A stretch of 64,000 nt of DNA, from assembly GCA_032622095.1 (NCBI GenBank), contig CP136061.1, positions 23,750,991-23,814,990 of the forward strand, read 5' to 3'. The stretch comes from Siphonodentalium dalli. Lineage: Eukaryota; Mollusca; Scaphopoda; Gadilida; Siphonodentaliidae. How positions within the stretch are numbered: position 1 is the first letter of the stretch; each line of letters begins with the position of its first letter. Under the pieces are notes generated by a model that saw only the letters and a list, made by a program, of their open reading frames with translations, ran no database searches and was not told the origin of the DNA. Below are positions 51,286 to 63,599 of the stretch, in pieces. A program made the position numbers and the translations under genes.

Positions 51286-54200
51286 GATTCATGAATACAA
51301 CGCAGGGATTTATGACTTTTTCGAAGGATTTATGGTTCTAACCCAGAGATTCATGATTACAACTCAGGGATTTATGACTGTTTTGAAGGATTTATGGCTC
51401 TAACCCGGAGATTCATGAATACAACGCAGGGATTTATGACTTTTTCGAAGGATTTGTGGCTCTAACCCCGAGATTCATGACTACAACTCAGAGAGTTATG
51501 ACTTTTTCGAAGGATTTATGGCTCTTACCCAGAGATTCATGATTACAACTCAGGGATTTGTGACCTTTTCGAAGGATTTGTGGCTCTAACCCAGAGATTC
51601 AAGAATACAACGCAGGGATTTATGACTTTTTCGAAGGATTTGTGGCTCTATCGCAGAGATTCATGAATACAACTCAGGGATTCATGACTTTTTCGAAGGA
51701 TTTATGTCTCTAACCCCGAGATTCATGACTACAACTCAGGGATTTATGACTTTTTCGAAGGATTTATGGCTCTAACCCCGAGATTCATGACTACAACTCA
51801 GGGAGTTATGACTTTTTCGAAGGATTTATGGTTCTAACCCAGAGATTCATGAATAGAACTCAGGGATTTATGACTTTTTCGAAGGATTTATGGTTCTAAC
51901 CCAGAGATTCATGAATAGAACTCAGGGATTTATGACTTTTTCGAAGGATTTATGGTTCTAACCCAGAGATTCATCAATACAACTCAGGGATTTATGACTT
52001 TTTCGAAGGATTTATGGTTCTAACCCAGAGATTCATGATTACAACTCAGGGATTTATGACTTTATCGAAGGATTTATGGCTCTAACCCAGAGATTCGTGA
52101 TTACAACTCAGGGATTTATGACTTTTTTGAAGGATTTATGGCTCTAACCCGGAGATTCGAGAATACAATTCTGGGATTTGTGACTTTTTCGATGGATTTA
52201 TGGCTCTAACCCCGAGATTCATGACTACAACTCAGGGATTTATGACTTTTTCGAAGGATTTGTGGTTCTTACCCAGTGATTCATGAATACAACTCAGGGA
52301 TTTATGACTTTTTCAAAGGATTTATGGTTCTAACCCAGAGATTCATGAATACAACTCAGGAATTTATTACTTTTTCGAAGGATTTATGGCTCTAACCCAG
52401 AGATTCTTGACTACAACTCAGGGATTTGTGACTTTTTCGAAGGATTTGTGGCTCTAACCCAGAGATTCATGAATACAACGCAGGGATTTATGACTTTTTC
52501 GAAGGATTTGTGGCTCTATCGCAGAGATTCATGAATACAACTCTGGGATTCATGACTTTTTGGAAGGATTTATGTCTCTAACCCCGAGATTCATGACTAC
52601 AACTAAGGGATTTATGACTTTTTCGAAGGATTTATGGCTCTAACCCCGAGATTCATGACTACAACTCAGGGAGTTATGACTTTTTCGAAGGATTTATGGT
52701 TCTAACCCAGAGATTCATGAATAGAACTCAGGGATTTATGACTTTTTCGAAGGATTTATGGTTCTAACCCAGAGATTCATGAATAGAACTCAGGGATTTA
52801 TGACTTTTTCGAAGGATTTATGGTTCTAACCCAGAGATTCATGAATAGAACTCAGGGATTGATGACTTTTTCGAAGGATTTATGGTTCTAACCCAGAGAT
52901 TCATGAATACAACTCAGGGATTTATGACTTTTTCGAAGGATTTATGGTTCTAACCCAGAGATTCATGATTACAACTCAGGGATTTATGACTTTATCGAAG
53001 GATTTATGGCTCTAACCCAGAGATTCGTGATTACAACTCAGGGATTTATGACTTTTTTGAAGGATTTATGGCTCTAACCCGGAGATTCATGAATACAATT
53101 CTGGGATTTGTGACTTTTTCGATGGATTTATGGCTCTAACCCCGAGATTCATGACTACAACTCAGGGATTTATGACTTTTTCGAAGGATTTGTGGTTCTT
53201 ACCCAGTGATTCATGAATACAACTCAGGGATTTATGACTTTTTCAAAGGATTTATGGTTCTAACCCAGAGATTCATGAATACAACTCAGGGATTTATGAC
53301 TTTTTCAAAGGATTTATGGTTCTAACCCAGAGATTCATGAATACAACTCAGGAATTTATGACTTTTTCGAAGGATTTATGGCTCTAACCCAGAGATTCTT
53401 GACTACAACTCAGGGATTTATGACTTTTTCGAAGGATTATGGCTCTAACCCCGAGATTCATGAATACAACGCAGGGATTTATGACTTTTTCGAAGGATTT
53501 ATGGTTCTAACCCAGAGATTTATGATTACAACTCAGGGATTTATGACTGTTTTGAAGGATTTATGGCTCTAACCCGGAGATTCATGAATACAACGCAGGG
53601 ATTTATGACTTTTTCGAAGGATTTGTGGCTCTAACCCCGAGATTCATGACTACAACTCAGAGAGTTATGACTTTTTCGAAGGATTTATGGCTCTTACCCA
53701 GAGATTCATGATTACAACTCAGGGATTTGTGACCTTTTCGAAGGATTTGTGGCTCTAACCCAGAGATTCAAGAATACAACGCAGGGATTTATGACTTTTT
53801 CGAAGGATTTGTGGCTCTATCGCAGAGATTCATGAATACAACTCAGGGATTCATGACTTTTTCGAAGGATTTATGTCTCTAACCCCGAGATTCATGACTA
53901 CAACTCAGGGATTTATGACTTTTTCGAAGGATTTATGGCTCTAACCCCGAGATTCATGACTACAACTCAGGGAGTTATGACTTTTTCGAAGGATTTATGG
54001 TTCTAACCCAGAGATTCATGAATAGAACTCAGGGATTTATGACTTTTTCGAAGGATTTATGGTTCTAACCCAGAGATTCATGAATAGAACTCAGGGATTT
54101 ATGACTTTTTCGAAGGATTTATGGTTCTAACCCAGAGATTCATCAATACAACTCAGGGATTTATGACTTTTTCGAAGGATTTATGGTTCTAACCCAGAGA

Positions 54201-55750
54201 TTCATGATTACAACTCAGGGATTTATGACTTTATCGAAGGATTTATGGCTCTAACCCAGAGATTCGTGATTACAACTCAGGGATTTATGACTTTTTTGAA
54301 GGATTTATGGCTCTAACCCGGAGATTCGAGAATACAATTCTGGGATTTGTGACTTTTTCGATGGATTTATGGCTCTAACCCCGAGATTCATGACTACAAC
54401 TCAGGGATTTATGACTTTTTCGAAGGATTTGTGGTTCTTACCCAGTGATTCATGAATACAACTCAGGGATTTATGACTTTTTCAAAGGATTTATGGTTCT
54501 AACCCAGAGATTCATGAATACAACTCAGGAATTTATTACTTTTTCGAAGGATTTATGGCTCTAACCCAGAGATTCTTGACTACAACTCAGGGATTTGTGA
54601 CTTTTTCGAAGGATTTGTGGCTCTAACCCAGAGATTCATGAATACAACGCAGGGATTTATGACTTTTTCGAAGGATTTGTGGCTCTATCGCAGAGATTCA
54701 TGAATACAACTCTGGGATTCATGACTTTTTGGAAGGATTTATGTCTCTAACCCCGAGATTCATGACTACAACTAAGGGATTTATGACTTTTTCGAAGGAT
54801 TTATGGCTCTAACCCCGAGATTCATGACTACAACTCAGGGAGTTATGACTTTTTCGAAGGATTTATGGTTCTAACCCAGAGATTCATGAATAGAACTCAG
54901 GGATTTATGACTTTTTCGAAGGATTTATGGTTCTAACCCAGAGATTCATGAATAGAACTCAGGGATTTATGACTTTTTCGAAGGATTTATGGTTCTAACC
55001 CAGAGATTCATGAATAGAACTCAGGGATTGATGACTTTTTCGAAGGATTTATGGTTCTAACCCAGAGATTCATGAATACAACTCAGGGATTTATGACTTT
55101 TTCGAAGGATTTATGGTTCTAACCCAGAGATTCATGATTACAACTCAGGGATTTATGACTTTATCGAAGGATTTATGGCTCTAACCCAGAGATTCGTGAT
55201 TACAACTCAGGGATTTATGACTTTTTTGAAGGATTTATGGCTCTAACCCGGAGATTCATGAATACAATTCTGGGATTTGTGACTTTTTCGATGGATTTAT
55301 GGCTCTAACCCCGAGATTCATGACTACAACTCAGGGATTTATGACTTTTTCGAAGGATTTGTGGTTCTTACCCAGTGATTCATGAATACAACTCAGGGAT
55401 TTATGACTTTTTCAAAGGATTTATGGTTCTAACCCAGAGATTCATGAATACAACTCAGGGATTTATGACTTTTTCAAAGGATTTATGGTTCTAACCCAGA
55501 GATTCATGAATACAACTCAGGAATTTATGACTTTTTCGAAGGATTTATGGCTCTAACCCAGAGATTCTTGACTACAACTCAGGGATTTATGACTTTTTCG
55601 AAGGATTATGGCTCTAACCCCGAGATTCATGAATACAACGCAGGGATTTATGACTTTTTCGAAGGATTTATGGTTCTAACCCAGAGATTTATGATTACAA
55701 CTCAGGGATTTATGACTGTTTTGAAGGATTTATGGCTCTAACCCGGAGAT
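51285..55750 (+). repeat. Tandem duplication, period 2169 bp (35-mer)
   Basis: Copies about 51285-53453 and 53454-55622, with similarity continuing to about 55750. Landmarks are the private GGAATTTATTAC (AATTTATTAC at 52361/54530) and the 1-bp-deletion monomer (53438/55607). Rarer shared variants are ATTCGAGAATAC, TTTTTGGAAGG and ACAACTAAGGG. 35 x 62 - 1 = 2169, because each copy carries the 1-bp deletion and has lost the G insertion of the related 2171-bp HOR. The copies look nearly identical. The match ends where AATACAACGC faces AATAGAACTC near 53587/55756. Confidence 0.87.
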
Positions 55751-58700
55751 TCATGAATAGAACTCAGGGATTTATGACTTTTTCGAAGGATTTATGGCTC
55801 TAACCCCGAGATTCATGACTACAACTCGGGGATTTATGACTTTTTCGAAAGATTTGTGGCTCTAATCCAGAGATTCATGAATACAACGCAGGGATTTATG
55901 ACTTTTTCGAAGGATTTATGGTTCTAACCCAGAGATTCATGATTACAACTCAGGGATTTATGACTGTTTTGAAGGATTTATGGCTCTAACCCGGATATTC
56001 ATGAATACAACGCAGGGATTTATGACTTTTTCGAAGGATTTGTGGCTCTAACCTCGAGATTCATGACTACAACTCAGGGAGTTATGACGTTTTCGAAGGA
56101 TTTATGGCTCTTACCCAGAGATTCATGATTACAACTCAGGGATTTTTGACTTTTTCGAAGGATTTGTGGCTCTAACCCAGAGATTCAAGAATACAACGCA
56201 GGGATTTATGACTTTTTTGAAGGATTTGTGGCTCTATCGCAGAGATTCATGAATACAACTCAGGCATTCATGACTTTTTCGAAGGATTTATGTCTCTAAC
56301 CCCGAGATTCATGACTACAACTCAGGGATTTATGACTTTTTCGAAGGATTTATGGCTCTAACCCCGAGATTCATGACTACAACTCAGGGAGTTATGACTT
56401 TTTCGAAGGATTTATGGTTCTAACCCAGAGATTCATGAATAGAACTCAGGGATTTATGACTTTTTCGAAGGATTTATGGTTCTAACCCAGAGATTCATGA
56501 ATAGAACTCAGGGATTTATGACTTTTTCGAAGGATTTATGGTTCTAACCCAGAGATTCATGAATAGAACTCAGGGATTTATGACTTTTTCGAAGGATTTA
56601 TGGTTCTAACCCAGAGATTCATGAATACAACTCAGGGATTTATGACTTTTTCGAAGGATTTATGGTTCTAACCCAGAGATTCATGATTACAACTCAGGGA
56701 TTTATGACTGTTTTGAAGGATTTATGGCTCTAACCCGGAGATTCATGAATACAACGCAGGGATTTATGACTTTTTCGAAGGATTTGTGGCTCTAACCCCG
56801 AGATTCATGACTACAACTCAGAGAGTTATGACTTTTTCGAAGGATTTATGGCTCTTACCCAGAGATTCATGATTATAACTCAGGGATTTGTGACCTTTTC
56901 GAAGGATTTGTGGCTCTAACCCAGAGATTTAAGAATACAACGCAGGGATTTATGACTTTTTCGAAGGATTTGTGGCTCTATCGCAGAGATTCATGAATAC
57001 AACTCAGGGATTCATGACTTTTTCGAAGGATTTATGTCTCTAACCCCGAGATTCATGACTACAACTCAGGGATTTATGACTTTTTCGAAGGATTTATGGC
57101 TCTAACCCCGAGATTCATGACTACAACTCAGGGAGTTATGACTTTTTCGAAGGATTTATGGTTCTAACCCAGAGATTCATGAATAGAACTCAGGGATTTA
57201 TGACTTTTTCGAAGGATTTATGGTTCTAACCCAGAGATTCATGAATAGAACTCAGGGATTTATGACTTTTTCGAAGGATTTATGGTTCTAACCCAGAGAT
57301 TCATCAATACAACTCAGGGATTTATGACTTTTTCGAAGGATTTATGGTTCTAACCCAGAGATTCATGATTACAACTCAGGGATTTATGACTTTATCGAAG
57401 GATTTATGGCTCTAACCCAGAGATTCGTGATTACAACTCAGGGATTTATGACTTTTTTGAAGGATTTATGGCTCTAATCCGGAGATTCGAGAATACAATT
57501 CTGGGATTTGTGACTTTTTCGATGGATTTATGGCTCTAACCCCGAGATTCATGACTACAACTCAGGGATTTATGACTTTTTCGAAGGATTTGTGGTTCTT
57601 ACCCAGTGATTCATGAATACAACTCAGGGATTTATGACTTTTTCAAAGGATTTATGGTTCTAACCCAGAGATTCATGAATACAACTCAGGGATTTATGAC
57701 TTTTTCAAAGGATTTATGGTTCTAACCCAGATATTCATGAATACAACTCAGGAATTTATTACTTTTTCGAAGGATTTATGGCTCTAACCCAGAGATTCTT
57801 GACTACAACTCAGGGATTTGTGACTTTTTCGAAGGATTTGTGGCTCTAACCCAGAGATTCATGAATACAACGCAGGGATTTATGACTTTTTCGAAGGATT
57901 TGTGGCTCTATCGCAGAGATTCATGAATACAACTCTGGGATTCATGACTTTTTGGAAGGATTTATGTCTCTAACCCCGAGATTCATGACTACAACTAAGG
58001 GATTTATGACTTTTTCGAAGGATTTATGGCTCTAACCCCGAGATTCATGACTACAACTCAGGGAGTTATGACTTTTTCGAAGGATTTATGGTTCTAACCC
58101 AGAGATTCATGAATAGAACTCAGGGATTTATGACTTTTTCGAAGGATTTATGGTTCTAACCCAGAGATTCATGAATAGAACTCAGGGATTGATGACTTTT
58201 TCGAAGGATTTATGGTTCTAACCCAGAGATTCATGAATACAACTCAGGGATTTATGACTTTTTCGAAGGATTTATGGTTCTAACCCAGAGATTCATGATT
58301 ACAACTCAGGGATTTATGACTTTATCGAAGGATTTATGGCTCTAACCCAGAGATTCGTGATTACAACTCAGGGATTTATGACTTTTTTGAAGGATTTATG
58401 GCTCTAACCCGGAGATTCATGAATACAATTCTGGGATTTGTGACTTTTTCGATGGATTTATGGCTCTAACCCCGAGATTCATGACTACAACTCAGGGATT
58501 TATGACTTTTTCGAAGGATTTGTGGTTCTTACCCAGTGATTCATGAATACAACTCAGGGATTTATGACTTTTTCAAAGGATTTATGGTTCTAACCCAGAG
58601 ATTCATGAATACAACTCAGGGATTTATGACTTTTTCAAAGGATTTATGGTTCTAACCCAGAGATTCATGAATACAACTCAGGAATTTATGACTTTTTCGA

Positions 58701-61485
58701 AGGATTTATGGCTCTAACCCAGAGATTCTTGACTACAACTCAGGGATTTATGACTTTTTCGAAGGATTATGGCTCTAACCCCGAGATTCATGACTACAAG
58801 CCAGGGATTTATGACTTTTTCGAAGGATTTATGGCTCTAACCCAGAGATTCATGAATACAACGCAGGGATTTATGACTTTTTCGAAGGATTTATGGCTCT
58901 AACCCCGAGATTCATGACTACAACTCAGGGAGTTATGACTTTTTCGAAGGATTTATGGTTCTAACCCAGAGATTCATGAATAGAACTCAGGGATTTATGA
59001 CTTTTTCGAAGGATTTATGGTTCTAACCCAGAGATTCATGAATAGAACTCAGGGATTTATGACTTTTTCGAAGGATTTATGGTTCTAACCCAGAGATTCA
59101 TCAATACAACTCAGGGATTTATGACTTTTTCGAAGGATTTATGGTTCTAACCCAGAGATTCATGATTACAACTCAGGGATTTATGACTTTATCGAAGGAT
59201 TTATGGCTCTAACCCAGAGATTCGTGATTACAACTCAGGGATTTATGACTTTTTTGAAGGATTTATGGCTCTAACCCGGAGATTCGAGAATACAATTCTG
59301 GGATTTGTGACTTTTTCGATGGATTTATGGCTCTAACCCCGAGATTCATGACTACAACTCAGGGATTTATGACTTTTTCGAAGGATTTGTGGTTCTTACC
59401 CAGTGATTCATGAATACAACTCAGGGATTTATGACTTTTTCAAAGGATTTATGGTTCTAACCCAGAGATTCATGAATACAACTCAGGGATTTATGACTTT
59501 TTCAAAGGATTTATGGTTCTAACCCAGAGATTCATGAATACAACTCAGGAATTTATGACTTTTTCGAAGGATTTATGGCTCTAACCCAGAGATTCTTGAC
59601 TACAACTCAGGGATTTGTGACTTTTTCGAAGGATTTGTGGCTCTAACCGAGAGATTCATGAATACAACGCAGGGATTTATGACTTTTTCGAAGGATTTGT
59701 GGCTCTATCGCAGATATTCATGAATACAACTCTGGGATTCATGACTTTTTGGAAGGATTTATGTCTCTAACCCCGAGATTCATGACTACAACTAAGGGAT
59801 TTATGACTTTTTCGAAGGATTTATGGCTCTAACCCCGAGATTCATGACTACAACTCAGGGAGTTATGACTTTTTCGAAGGATTTATGGTTCTAACCCAGA
59901 GATTCATGAATAGAACTCAGGGATTTATGACTTTTTCGAAGGATTTATGGTTCTAACCCAGAGATTCATGAATAGAACTCAGGGATTTATGACTTTTTCG
60001 AAGGATTTATGGTTCTAACCCAGAGATTCATGAATAGAACTCAGGGATTGATGACTTTTTCGAAGGATTTATGGTTCTAACCCAGAGATTCATGAATACA
60101 ACTCAGGGATTTATGACTTTTTCGAAGGATTTATGGTTCTAACCCAGAGATTCATGATTACAACTCAGGGATTTATGACTTTATCGAAGGATTTATGGCT
60201 CTAACCCAGAGATTCGTGATTACAACTCAGGGATTTATGACTTTTTTGAAGGATTTATGGCTCTAACCCGGAGATTCATGAATACAATTCTGGGATTTGT
60301 GACTTTTTCGATGGATTTATGGCTCTAACCCCGAGATTCATGACTACAACTCAGGGATTTATGACTTTTTCGAAGGATTTGTGGTTCTTACCCAGTGATT
60401 CATGAATACAACTCAGGGATTTATGACTTTTTCAAAGGATTTATGGTTCTAACCCAGAGATTCATGAATACAACTCAGGGATTTATGACTTTTTCAAAGG
60501 ATTTATGGTTCTAACCCAGAGATTCATGAATACAACTCAGGAATTTATGACTTTTTCGAAGGATTTATGGCTCTAACCCAGAGATTCTTGACTACAACTC
60601 AGGGATTTATGACTTTTTCGAAGGATTATGGCTCTAACCCCGAGATTCATGACTACAAGCCAGGGATTTATGACTTTTTCGAAGGATTTATGGCTCTAAC
60701 CCAGAGATTCATGAATACAACGCAGGGATTTATGACTTTTTCGAAGGATTTATGGCTCTAACCCAGAGATTCATGATTACAACTCAGGGATTTATGACTT
60801 TTTCGAAGGATTTATGGTTCTAACCCAGAGATACATGAATAGAACTCAGGGATTTATGACTTTTTCGGAGGATTTATGGCTCTAACCCCGAGATTCATGA
60901 CTACAACTCGGGGATTTATGACTTTTTCGAAGGATTTGTGGCTCTAATCCAAAGATTCATGAATACAACGCAGGGATTTATGACTTTTTCGAAGGATTTA
61001 TGGTTCTAACCCAGAGATTTATGATTACAACTCAGGGATTTATGACTGTTTTGAAGGATTTATGGCTCTAACCCGGAGATTCATGAATAGAACTCAGGGA
61101 TTTATGACTTTTTCGAAGGATTTATGGCTCTAACCCCGAGATTCATGACTACAACTCGGGGATTTATGACTTTTTCGAAGGATTTGTGGCTCTAATCCAG
61201 AGATTCATGAATACAACGCAGGGATTTATGACTTTTTCGAAGGATTTATGGTTCTAACCCAGAGATTCATGATTACAACTCAGGGATTTATGACTGTTTT
61301 GAAGGATTTATGGCTCTAACCCGGAGATTCATGAATACAACGCAGGGATTTATGACTTTTTCGAAGGATTTGTGGCTCTAACCCCGAGATTCATGACTAC
61401 AACTCAGGGAGTTATGACGTTTTCGAAGGATTTATGGCTCTTACCCAGAGATTCATGATTACAACTCAGGGATTTTTGACTTTTT
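55750..61485 (+). repeat. Rearranged 35-mer family copies
   Basis: The 1-bp-deletion monomers at 55607, 58768 and 60627 are spaced 3161 (51 x 62 - 1) and 1859 bp (30 x 62 - 1). The GGAATTTATTAC variant recurs at 57753, 3223 bp after 54530 (52 x 62 - 1). CGGATATTC occurs near 55993, CAGATATTC near 57729 and 59713. AGATACATG plus TTCGGAGG near 60830-60870 returns a monomer pair otherwise seen at 21.8-31.4 kb. Only satellite is present. Confidence 0.75.
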
Positions 61486-63539
61486 CGAAGGATTTGTGGC
61501 TCTAACCCAGAGATTCAAGAATACAACGCAGGGATTTATGACTTTTTCGAAGGATTTGTGGCTCTATCGCAGAGATTCATGAATACAACTCAGGCATTCA
61601 TGACTTTTTCGAAGGATTTATGTCTCTAACCCCGAGATTCATGACTACAACTCAGGGATTTATGACTTTTTCGAAGGATTTATGGCTCTAACCCCGAGAT
61701 TCATGACTACAACTCAGGGAGTTATGACTTTTTCGAAGGATTTATGGTTCTAACCCAGAGATTCATGAATAGAACTCAGGGATTTATGACTTTTTCGAAG
61801 GATTTATGGTTCTAACCCAGAGATTCATGAATAGAACTCAGGGATTTATGACTTTTTCGAAGGATTTATGGTTCTAACCCAGAGATTCATGAATAGAACT
61901 CAGGGATTTATAACTTTTTCGAAGGATTTATGGTTCTAACCCAGAGATTCATGAATACAACTCAGGGATTTATGACTTTTTCGAAGGATTTATGGTTCTA
62001 ACCCAGAGATTCATGATTACAACTCAGGGATTTATGACTTTATCGAAGGATTTATGGCTCTAACCCAGAGATTCGTGATTACAACTCAGGGATTTATGAC
62101 TTTTTTGAAGGATTTATGGCTCTAACCCGGAGATTCATGAATACAATTCTGGGATTAGTGACTTTTTCGATGGATTTATGGCTCTAACCCCGAGATTCAT
62201 GACTACAACTCAGGGATTTATGACTTTTTCGAAGGATTTGTGGTTCTTACCCAGTGATTCATGAATACAACTCAGGGATTTATGACTTTTTCAAAGGATT
62301 TATGGTTCTAACCCAGAGATTCATGAATACAACTCAGGGATTTATGACTTTTTCAAAGGATTTATGGTTCTAACCCAGAGATTCATGAATACAACTCAGG
62401 AATTTATGACTTTTTCGAAGGATTTATGGCTCTAACCCAGAGATTCTTGACTACAACTCAGGGATTTGTGACTTTTTCGAAGGATTTATGGCTCTAACCC
62501 AGAGATTCTTGACTACAACTCAGGGATTTGTGACTTTTTCGAAGGATTTGTGGCTCTAACCCAGAGATTCAAGAATACAACGCAGGGATTTATGACTTTT
62601 TCGAAGGATTTGTGGCTCTATCGCAGAGATTCATGAATACAACTCAGGCATTCATGACTTTTTCGAAGGATTTATGTCTCTAACCCCGAGATTCATGACT
62701 ACAACTCAGGGATTTATGACTTTTTCGAAGGATTTATGGCTCTAACCCCGAGATTCATGACTACAACTCAGGGAGTTATGACTTTTTCGAAGGATTTATG
62801 GTTCTAACCCAGAGATTCATGAATAGAACTCAGGGATTTATGACTTTTTCGAAGGATTTATGGTTCTAACCCAGAGATTCATGAATAGAACTCAGGGATT
62901 TATGACTTTTTCGAAGGATTTATGGTTCTAACCCAGAGATTCATGAATAGAACTCAGGGATTTATGACTTTTTCGAAGGATTTATGGTTCTAACCCAGAG
63001 ATTCATGAATACAACTCAGGGATTTATGACTTTTTCGAAGGATTTATGGTTCTAACCCAGAGATTCATGATTACAACTCAGGGATTTATGACTTTATCGA
63101 AGGATTTATGGCTCTAACCCAGAGATTCGTGATTACAACTCAGGGATTTATGACTTTTTTGAAGGATTTATGGCTCTAACCCGGAGATTCATGAATACAA
63201 TTCTGGGATTAGTGACTTTTTCGATGGATTTATGGCTCTAACCCCGAGATTCATGACTACAACTCAGGGATTTATGACTTTTTCGAAGGATTTGTGGTTC
63301 TTACCCAGTGATTCATGAATACAACTCAGGGATTTATGACTTTTTCAAAGGATTTATGGTTCTAACCCAGAGATTCATGAATACAACTCAGGGATTTATG
63401 ACTTTTTCAAAGGATTTATGGTTCTAACCCAGAGATTCATGAATACAACTCAGGAATTTATGACTTTTTCGAAGGATTTATGGCTCTAACCCAGAGATTC
63501 TTGACTACAACTCAGGGATTTGTGACTTTTTCGAAGGAT
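61485..63539 (+). repeat. 1054-bp, 17-mer tandem duplication
   Basis: Copies about 61485-62538 and 62539-63539. Landmarks 1054 bp apart (17 x 62) are CTCAGGCATTC (AGGC at 61592/62646) and the private GGGATTAGTGAC (62151/63205). At the junction near 62420-62520 a CAGAGATTCTTGACTAC monomer is followed by another of the same type, which marks where the copies were joined. One difference is TTTATAACTT near 61910 in copy 1 only. Confidence 0.85.
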
Positions 63540-63599
63540 TTGTGGCTCTAACCCGGAGATTCATGAATACAATTCTGGGATTTGTGGTTCTTACCCAGT
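63537..63599 (+). repeat. Monomer lacking U2 (20-bp deletion)
   Basis: U3 (63537-63557) and U1 (63558-63578, with AATACAATTCTGG) are followed directly by a U3 opening GATTTGTGGTTCTTACCC (63579-63599). U2, with its T tract and TTCGAA or TTCGATGG, is absent. In other HOR copies this AATTCTGG monomer is separated from the GTGGTTCTTACCC monomer by 82 bp, so recombination between GATTTGTG starts of U2 and U3 removed 82 bp (20 + 62). The final 400 bp of the window is a scrambled short-range mixture around this junction. Confidence 0.85.

Larger units (their letters stand above)
19300..60630 (+). repeat. Twelve monomers with a 1-bp deletion (GGATTATGG)
   Basis: GGATTTATGG has lost one T at about 19300, 21354, 23161, 26092, 28146, 30883, 44253, 48230, 53438, 55607, 58768 and 60627. 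The deletion shifts the frame past the TAA in CTCTAACC of the next monomer and produces open frames of 64 codons (87 at 21225, 69 at 44193). The frames begin at an ordinary monomer ATG and end at the usual TAA or TGA one or two monomers later. Downstream context differs by lineage: GACTACAAGCC or GACTGCAAGCC in 19-31 kb and 58-61 kb, AATACAACGC at 48230, 53438 and 55607, and AATACAATTC at 44253. I do not regard these as genes. Confidence 0.85.

Noticed and set aside
19240-60761. Twelve short forward open frames (64-87 codons; for example 19240-19434, 21225-21488, 44193-44402 and 60567-60761) encoding MALTQRF-like peptides.
   Set aside because: Each contains the same 1-bp-deleted monomer (GGATTATGG), which bypasses a TAA for three monomers. 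They start at an arbitrary monomer ATG, end at the normal satellite stop, and lack promoter or initiation context. The peptide is only the monomer read in successive frames. Their similarity to each other reflects copied DNA, not selection on protein.
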